From Dehalococcoidia bacterium (lineage in GTDB: Bacteria; Chloroflexota; Dehalococcoidia; SZUA-161): a DNA stretch of 18,103 nt. The position numbers were made by a program, and so were the translations under genes. The notes under the pieces were generated by a model. It did not search any database, had not been told where the DNA came from, and worked only from the letters and a program-made list of their open reading frames with translations. The stretch spans positions 1 to 18,103 of the forward strand of contig JACUUS010000024.1 in assembly GCA_014859215.1 (NCBI GenBank), given 5' to 3'. Below, piece after piece: positions 13,002-18,103 of this stretch; position 1 is the stretch's first letter, and every line of letters starts with the position of its first letter.

Positions 13002-14171
13002 CTACATTGCCCTTCCGGGGACCCCGATATCGCGGGCGATGACTATACGCAGGACCTCGGAGGTGCCCTCGCCTATCTCGAGAATTCTCTGGTCCCTGTA
13101 GAGTCTTTCTATCCTGTAGTCCTTCATCAGGCCATAGCCTCCGTGAAGCTGGACGGCATGCTGGACGCACCGGTGCATGGCCTCCGAACAGTAAAGCTTG
13201 GCCATAGCGGCCTCCCTGCTGAAAGGTCGGCTATTTTCGCAAAGCCAGCAGGCCTTGTAGAGCAGGTTCCTGGCCAGCTCGATTTCGAGTGCCATATCCG
13301 CCAGCTTGAAAGCGTTCACCTGGAATGAGCCGACAGGCCGTCCGAACTGCACCCGCTGGCCGGCGTACTGGAAGGCGAGATCGAACGCCCCCTGCGATCC
13401 CCCCAGTCCCATGGCCGCTATGCTGAGACGGCCCCTGTCCAGCGTGGAGAGCATCTGGTGAAAGCCATCGCCCCGCTTGCCGAGGAGGTTCTCTTCCGGC
13501 ACGGAGCAATCATCGAAGAAGAGCTCGCCTGTGTTGGAGGCGCGCCACATCATCTTCCTCTTCATTTCTCTGGCCGTGAATCCCGGGCAGCCCGCGGGCA
13601 CCAGGAAGCAGCTAGCTTCCAGCTTGCCTCCGGGCCGCTGCCCCGTCACTGCCTGTACGATGACAACTCTGGACAGGGGACAGGCCGAGTTAGTTATGAA
13701 GATCTTGCTCCCGTTGATAGTCCAGCGGCCGTCCCTGAGCTCCGCCCTTGTCCGGGAGCTCCCGGCGTCCGAGCCGGCTTCGGGCTCGGTAAGACCGAAT
13801 GCAGCCAGCATCTCGCCGGAGCAGAGCCCGGGGAGCCACTCCATCTTCTGCTTCTCGCTGCCGAAGTTGTAGATCGGGCCTATTCCCAGCGAGTTTGCCG
13901 CTGCTATTGTGGCCGCCTGCGAGCCGTCTACCCTGGCGAGTTCCTCCACCGCGATAATATACGATACGTAGCCCATGTTCGATCCGCCGTATTTCTCGGG
14001 CACGAAGCAGCCGAGAAGCCCGATAGACGCCATCTTGCGCGTAAGCTCGACGGAGAATTCCTCTTTCTCATCTAGCTCCTGCGCCAGAGGCGCGATCTCT
14101 TTCTCGGCGAACTCACGAACGGCGTGGCGGGTAAGCTCCTGTTCCTCGGTCAGATCGAAATCCAGCGCCAC
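13002..14171 (-). CDS. acyl-CoA dehydrogenase
   Basis: This 389-residue enzyme has the full acyl-CoA dehydrogenase fold: the FAEKEIAPLA N-terminal helix, FGLTEPEAGSDAGS (FAD/substrate loop), TINGSKIFITNS, the RxQFGxPVGSFQ segment (RVQFGRPVGSFQ), QLHGGYG, and the catalytic base Glu in IGEGTSEVLR (about E368), the position used by short- and medium-chain enzymes. It oxidises acyl-CoA to the 2-enoyl form and passes electrons to ETF. No ETF or other beta-oxidation genes are in the window, so the chain length is open. Start is GTG 14171-14169 with GGAGG upstream. It is followed by the XRE-cupin regulator. Confidence 0.95.
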   Translation of the reverse strand: MALDFDLTEEQELTRHAVREFAEKEIAPLAQELDEKEEFSVELTRKMASIGLLGCFVPEKYGGSNMGYVSYIIAVEELARVDGSQAATIAAANSLGIGPIYNFGSEKQKMEWLPGLCSGEMLAAFGLTEPEAGSDAGSSRTRAELRDGRWTINGSKIFITNSACPLSRVVIVQAVTGQRPGGKLEASCFLVPAGCPGFTAREMKRKMMWRASNTGELFFDDCSVPEENLLGKRGDGFHQMLSTLDRGRLSIAAMGLGGSQGAFDLAFQYAGQRVQFGRPVGSFQVNAFKLADMALEIELARNLLYKACWLCENSRPFSREAAMAKLYCSEAMHRCVQHAVQLHGGYGLMKDYRIERLYRDQRILEIGEGTSEVLRIVIARDIGVPGRAM

Positions 14172-14183
14172 TTTGAGCCTCCG

Positions 14184-14196
14184 TTAAAGACTTTAA
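14184..14196. promoter_or_regulatory. short inverted repeat upstream of acyl-CoA dehydrogenase
   Basis: TTAAAG-A-CTTTAA is a perfect 6-base inverted repeat with a 1-base centre, lying between the acyl-CoA dehydrogenase ribosome site and any upstream promoter. It could be an operator for the XRE-cupin protein. Such AT-rich palindromes also occur by chance, so confidence is low. Confidence 0.3.
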
Positions 14197-14350
14197 ACAC
14201 TCGGACCTGTCCAGTTCCTGTAAAGGATGGATGACTCAGGCCTCCTGTCACCTTCAGTGCACGAACCGGCCGGACTTAACACTCTAAGGTGGTGCAGGGC
14301 TGTTGTCAATTGTCCCCCGGCATTGTTCCAGGCCTGTGTGACACATGCGG

Positions 14351-14379
14351 TAGACACTCCAGGTTGAACGAAGTATTAT
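14351..14379 (+). promoter_or_regulatory. promoter of the response regulator
   Basis: TAGACA (14351-14356), a 17-base spacer and TATTAT (14374-14379) match the sigma-70 consensus at five of six bases each. The -10 box ends only 7 bases before the ATG, so the mRNA would begin at or next to the start codon. The AGGTGAG sequence before the ATG would then be mostly untranscribed. Confidence 0.6.
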
Positions 14380-14386
14380 AGGTGAG

Positions 14387-14758
14387 ATGGAGAAAAACGA
14401 AAGGGTGCTGGTTGTAGACGATGAGCCAGGCATTCTTAGATTTGTACGCGCCAGCCTTTCGCTTGAGGGCTACGAAGTCTTCACCTGTACCGGCGGAGAA
14501 GAGGCCTTAAGACTGGTCGAGTCGGAGCGCCCCGACATCATGCTTCTCGACATCTTTATGGTCCCGCTAACCGGTTTTGACGTGCTGAGCAGGCTGCGCA
14601 CATACTCCCGACTGCCTGTGATTGTCTTCACTGCGCGGAGCGATATCGGCGAGATGGCCATTAAAGAGGGCGCAAACGGGTTTATCGCTAAACCCTTCAA
14701 GCCCGTGGACCTCGTGAGGAAGATCCGGGAGATCCTTGACAGCCCCGATGTCCCCTAG
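14387..14758 (+). CDS. single-domain response regulator (CheY-like)
   Basis: All 123 residues make up one receiver domain: acidic pocket D11/D12 (VLVVDDEP), phospho-acceptor D55 (IMLLDIFM), T82 (FTAR) and K102 (AKPF). There is no output domain, so it acts by protein contact or as a phosphorelay intermediate. It converges on the histidine kinase gene, and the two stop codons overlap in one CTAG. The kinase is the natural partner because no other two-component gene is close; the pairing is inference. The start ATG 14387 has AGGTGAG directly before it. Confidence 0.93.
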   Translation: MEKNERVLVVDDEPGILRFVRASLSLEGYEVFTCTGGEEALRLVESERPDIMLLDIFMVPLTGFDVLSRLRTYSRLPVIVFTARSDIGEMAIKEGANGFIAKPFKPVDLVRKIREILDSPDVP

Positions 14759-17043
14759 TTGTCAGGGGGCAGGCTCTCCAGAGGCAGGGTGAAGAAGAAT
14801 GACGAACCCTTGCCGGGTTCCGACTCAACCCAAATCCGTCCTCCATGGGCTTCCACCAGTATACGGCACACATTGAGGCCGAGCCCGATTCCCTTGATGC
14901 CGCATCCCGGCTGCGTTTCCAGTCGCTCGAAGCCCTTGAAAAGCCGCGCCTGGTCTTCAAGCGGTATCCCCATGCCCTGGTCGCGGACAGCCAGAACCAG
15001 GCAGTCGTCCCCCTGTCGGGCGGCAACGGTGACTTGCCCCCCATTCGGCGAGTACTTGATCGCATTGTCAACCAGGTTATAAACTACCCTCTCCACGCGC
15101 ATGGGGTCAACCTTAACCGGGGGGAGTCCGTCCGGGAAATCAAGAACAAGCCGGTGCCTGCTGGATTTGGTTGCCGCTTTGACCAGTACATCCCGCGCAA
15201 CCGTCTCGACACTGACCGGTTCGCTCTGCAAAACGAGGCGGTGAGCCTGATGCCTGGACAGCTCGAGCAGATTGTCAACAATGCCCGCCAGGTATTCGGC
15301 ATGGTTCACGGCATCCTGAAGGAGTTCCGCTGACTCTTCCGGAGGCAGTCCCTTCGCAGTGGCGGTGCTGAGCGCTCCGATGATCACTGTCAGGGGGGTC
15401 TTAAGCTCGTGGGATACCATCCCTATGAATTCGTCCTTCACCCGCTCGGCCATCTTGCGCTCGGTGATATCTCTGATAACCGTGAGCAAGCCTGTTACCC
15501 GGCCGTTCTTGTACGAGCTGACGCTTGCCGAGCATTCAGTGTGAATTCGTTTGCCCTCTCGTGTGATGTGAATGTTCTCTCCGCGCCAGGAGCCTATTGT
15601 GTCCAGCGCCTTCTGAGCGGCCTTTTCATGTTCCGGCCGTTCCCAGGCGACGGTGTATACCTTCTCCAGGTTCAGTCCGATTGCCTCGTCTGCGCTGAGG
15701 CCGAAAAGCTCCTCGGCGGGCTTGTTCCAGTAGCTGACCAGTCCTTTCCTGTCTATGGCGACGACCGCATCATTCACGTGAGACAGGATATTCGCCTGGA
15801 ACTTCAGCTGGTCCTCGAAGCGTTTACGCCCGGTGATGTCATCGAATATGCCGACCGCGGCAACGACTTCACCGTCTTGATTGAGCACCGGGGCCGCGCT
15901 GGCCGTTACGGCGATGCGATTCCCGCCGGGTTGGACTACAATGATCTCCTCGTCGAGCACTACCTCTCCCTTAAGGAGCGCCCTGCTGGCCGGCAGCTCT
16001 TCCGGCGGGTAGCGAGAACCATCGAGCCGGCAGAGGTTGACTCCTGTGGAATGTTCTTCAAGCGGCAGTCCCCTTGGGTCAACGCCGTAAAGAGTCACCG
16101 CACTGTCGTTGACATAGCTGATCCGGCCGTCCGGCTTTTCGATGATGACCACGCCGGAAGGTATGGTCTTCAAGATGACTTCTAACCAGTCTCTCGCTGA
16201 TTCGGCTGCGTCCCGGGCCTCTTGAATGGCTGTTTCCGCAGCGACTGTCGGAGTTATATCGCGCATTATTGAGATAGTGCCGGTCGGATTTCCGTCGCCG
16301 TCTTTCAAGAGGGCGACGCTTATGGAGACATGGACTTTGGAACCGTCCCGCTTTCGATGAATGATTCGGCCGGTCCAGTGGCCGTTCTTGAAGAACCGGC
16401 TGTAAATCTCCTCCCTGTTATCGTCCGGGTACTCCGGCGCAAGGATTTCGGAAACCGGCTTCCCGATTACTTCGGCTGCTTTCCAGCCGTATAGCAGCTC
16501 CGCGCCCGTGTTCCAGCCCTTGATGACGAAACTCAGGTCCGTCGATAGGACCGCATCAATGATGCAGTCAATCAGGCTCGCCTGGTAGTGGGCGCGGGAT
16601 TCCATTTTCTTGGTTTCGGTGATGTCCCGGCTGGTAACCAGTACTGAACATACTCGGCCCTGTTCATCCCTGATGGGTATCATTACATACTCGTAGTCTC
16701 TCGGGCCCCATACGGTCGGGTAAGACATCTGACCGGTGACCGGCTTTTGATCGGCAAGGACCTTGTTCAGCGCGTTCTCCGGAGATTCCATTACGCCGGC
16801 CGGCATGCCAAGGTCCCGCCACGTCTTTCCCAACATATCTTCGGGGAGTAATCCCAGGGGTTCCGCCCCCTGTGTATTCGCAAACAGAAACCGACCTTCC
16901 ATATCAAGTACGTAGAAATGGTGCGGCGTGTGAGCCAGGATCCGGTCAAGCATGTCCGCGCGTGCTTCCAGGCCGGCGATATACCGCCGGAATCCGGCGG
17001 TTTCGTCCGCCGGTTGCCTCTGTGTCTTGAATCTCTCAGCCAT
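14755..17043 (-). CDS. soluble histidine kinase with four PAS domains
   Basis: I start it at ATG 17043-17041 (762 residues), which has AGGAG 7 bases upstream. An open frame continues to 17199 but has no such site, and a possible -10 box (TACAAT) lies within it. Four PAS/PAC units occur (about 30-145, 150-265, 285-405, 410-530), each ending in a DIT motif (TSRDITETK, MRDITPT, FDDITGRK, IRDITERK). The kinase core follows: H-box MVSHELKTPL (H545), N-box NLVDNAIKYSPN (about 656-667), G1 DQGMGI, and G2 GIGLGL. No signal peptide or membrane segment appears, so it should sense cytoplasmic signals such as redox state or small ligands. PAS ligands are not evident. Confidence 0.93.
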   Translation of the reverse strand: MAERFKTQRQPADETAGFRRYIAGLEARADMLDRILAHTPHHFYVLDMEGRFLFANTQGAEPLGLLPEDMLGKTWRDLGMPAGVMESPENALNKVLADQKPVTGQMSYPTVWGPRDYEYVMIPIRDEQGRVCSVLVTSRDITETKKMESRAHYQASLIDCIIDAVLSTDLSFVIKGWNTGAELLYGWKAAEVIGKPVSEILAPEYPDDNREEIYSRFFKNGHWTGRIIHRKRDGSKVHVSISVALLKDGDGNPTGTISIMRDITPTVAAETAIQEARDAAESARDWLEVILKTIPSGVVIIEKPDGRISYVNDSAVTLYGVDPRGLPLEEHSTGVNLCRLDGSRYPPEELPASRALLKGEVVLDEEIIVVQPGGNRIAVTASAAPVLNQDGEVVAAVGIFDDITGRKRFEDQLKFQANILSHVNDAVVAIDRKGLVSYWNKPAEELFGLSADEAIGLNLEKVYTVAWERPEHEKAAQKALDTIGSWRGENIHITREGKRIHTECSASVSSYKNGRVTGLLTVIRDITERKMAERVKDEFIGMVSHELKTPLTVIIGALSTATAKGLPPEESAELLQDAVNHAEYLAGIVDNLLELSRHQAHRLVLQSEPVSVETVARDVLVKAATKSSRHRLVLDFPDGLPPVKVDPMRVERVVYNLVDNAIKYSPNGGQVTVAARQGDDCLVLAVRDQGMGIPLEDQARLFKGFERLETQPGCGIKGIGLGLNVCRILVEAHGGRIWVESEPGKGSSFFFTLPLESLPPDN

Positions 17044-17198
17044 GGCTGGACTCCTGAAATGGGGCTTCCTCGACCTTCTGGATTCTTGCATATTGTAGAC
17101 TATTAATAATACCACAAGCTGAGTGAAACGGATGTGCCTCCACACAGAAAGTAGGCTAAACTTCTTTCCGGTAGCGCGCATCTCCCGGCGGGCGGGCA

Positions 17199-17226
17199 TT
17201 GCTTATCCGCGCAAAAGGGATATCAT
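17199..17226 (+). promoter_or_regulatory. possible promoter of the lipoprotein gene
   Basis: TTGCTT (17199-17204), a 16-base spacer and TATCAT (17221-17226) form a modest sigma-70-like pair about 30 bases before the start codon. The -35 match is weak. Confidence 0.35.
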
Positions 17227-17256
17227 ATGCCGTAACCGTAAAAGGAGGACCGCGCT

Positions 17257-18103
17257 GTGCAGCGAGTGACCGGCAAACGAAGGATAATAGCACTGCTTCT
17301 GGCGCTGTCCGGGCTTGTCCTGTTGGCGGGCTGCCTTGGAGCCGCGCCCTCAAGCCCGGGCGCACCGACTGCGACAGGAGGGACGGTCACGCCTGCCGAC
17401 TCACATGACCTTCCGGCCCGCGGGTTCTTCATGGGAGTACTGCCCGTGCCGCGTGACGGCCAGTCGTTCGAGGACTGTTACCGCCAGGCGGCTGACAATG
17501 CAGAGTTTGTGCCGGTCTGGGGCAGGCCGACGCCGTTTTACGGCCTCGCGGATGAGCTGAACGGCAGTTGGGGACGGGTCTTTGTCGAGCAGTACACTCG
17601 CGGGAGCGGCATGTTTCCGCTTGTCCACCTGTCGTTCATAGATGCCGGAATTACCCTGAAGGCCCCGCCCGGACTGGCCGGAGCCACCCTGAGTGATGCG
17701 TCCTGGAGGGAAGTCTACAAGCAAGCGGCCCTCGATGTGGTGCGGGCGGCAAGGCCGCTCTACCTCTCGCTGGGCAACGAGGTGAACAGGTGGTACGAGA
17801 AGCACGGAGACGATTCTGGCAACCCCGACGGTTTTCAGCATTTCGTGAGCCTCTACAACGAGCTTTATGACGCTGTGAAGCAGGTCTCGCCGGATACCAG
17901 GGTATTCTGTACCTTCGCCCGTGAAATAATCTCCGAGAACCGGGAAGCGGACCTCGACGTCCTCCGCATGTTCGACGCGGAGAGGCTCGATCTGCTTGTA
18001 TTCACCAGCTATCCATACGCTGTGCGGTACATAGATCAGCCGGGGGATATCCCCGATGACTACTATGCGAGGGCACTCTCCTATTTGCCCGGAAAGGCTC
18101 TAG
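17257..18103 (+). CDS. lipoprotein with glycoside-hydrolase-like barrel (3' end missing)
   Basis: GTG 17257-17259 follows AGGAGG with 8 bases of spacing, and the frame is open to the window end (282 codons seen). The N-terminus is a lipoprotein signal: KRR, a hydrophobic stretch, then the lipobox LLAGC with the lipid-bearing Cys at 26, followed by a Ser/Thr/Pro/Gly linker to about residue 50. The rest looks like a TIM-barrel glycosidase: a strand ending in SLGNEVNRWY (N174-E175, the place of the acid/base in clan A enzymes) and a later LLVFTSYPYAV strand. It should face the outside of the membrane. Its substrate, and whether it is an active enzyme, cannot be told; the likely nucleophile region lies beyond the window. 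Confidence 0.75.
   Translation, partial: MQRVTGKRRIIALLLALSGLVLLAGCLGAAPSSPGAPTATGGTVTPADSHDLPARGFFMGVLPVPRDGQSFEDCYRQAADNAEFVPVWGRPTPFYGLADELNGSWGRVFVEQYTRGSGMFPLVHLSFIDAGITLKAPPGLAGATLSDASWREVYKQAALDVVRAARPLYLSLGNEVNRWYEKHGDDSGNPDGFQHFVSLYNELYDAVKQVSPDTRVFCTFAREIISENREADLDVLRMFDAERLDLLVFTSYPYAVRYIDQPGDIPDDYYARALSYLPGKAL

Noticed and set aside
15409..16185. A 258-codon plus-strand frame opposite the histidine kinase
   Set aside because: It is a shadow of the PAS domains on the other strand, with no recognisable protein features.
17044..17199. Extended N-terminus of the histidine kinase with a hydrophobic stretch
   Set aside because: The short hydrophobic segment is too brief for a membrane helix, there is no ribosome site at 17199, and AGGAG marks the start at 17043.

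Overview
The window looks like part of the genome of a strictly anaerobic bacterium with moderate-to-high GC. The evidence is two MinD-type ATPases with built-in ferredoxin domains, dinitrogenase-cofactor (NifX/NafY/ORP-type) proteins, DUF5320 and DUF134 proteins, a lone 2[4Fe-4S] ferredoxin, and Shine-Dalgarno sites before most genes. The gene content would suit a Chloroflexota/Dehalococcoidia-like or deltaproteobacterial lineage. That placement is inference; there is no rRNA or marker gene to settle it. I see no tRNA, rRNA, CRISPR array or insertion sequence.

Region 1 (12.1 kb down to base 1, all minus strand) is one long metallocluster locus. It begins at a strong promoter (TTGACA, 17 bases, TATTCT) with a 16-base inverted repeat over the predicted transcription start. 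In order of transcription it encodes: a DUF134 regulator, a 96-aa helical protein, a Fur-family regulator, a run of tiny Gly/Trp/Tyr-rich and DUF5320 proteins (one broken by a 1-base frameshift), a hypothetical protein, a NifX/ORP-like protein fused to a Gly/Met linker and coiled coil, a 55-aa Cys protein, two MinD/ferredoxin ATPases with overlapping genes, an FmdB-like zinc ribbon, a second NifX-like protein, a SAM methyltransferase, a Mrp/ApbC ATPase lacking its CPxC cysteines, an IscU/NifU scaffold, a J-domain protein, a radical SAM enzyme, a thioredoxin-like protein, a second methyltransferase, a ferredoxin and a DUF89 protein that runs off the window. The paired MinD/ferredoxin ATPases, NifX-like proteins and Mrp recall the orange-protein (orp) locus of Desulfovibrio, whose product carries a Mo-Cu sulfide cluster. 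The IscU, J-protein and Mrp genes recall Fe-S cluster assembly. A locus that builds or carries a metal-sulfur cluster is the natural reading, but its product is not visible here.

Region 2 (12.3-14.2 kb, minus strand) is a two-gene unit: an acyl-CoA dehydrogenase followed 10 bases later by an XRE-cupin regulator. Region 3 (14.4-17.0 kb) is a single-domain response regulator (+) facing a four-PAS soluble histidine kinase (-); their stop codons share one CTAG. Region 4 (from 17.26 kb, +) is the start of a lipoprotein with glycoside-hydrolase-like features, cut by the window end.

Several real genes are under 60 codons and easily missed: the FmdB-like zinc ribbon (6455-6628), the Cys protein (8477-8644), the Gly/aromatic protein (10389-10559) and possible micro-ORFs at 10244-10315 and 2186-2281.
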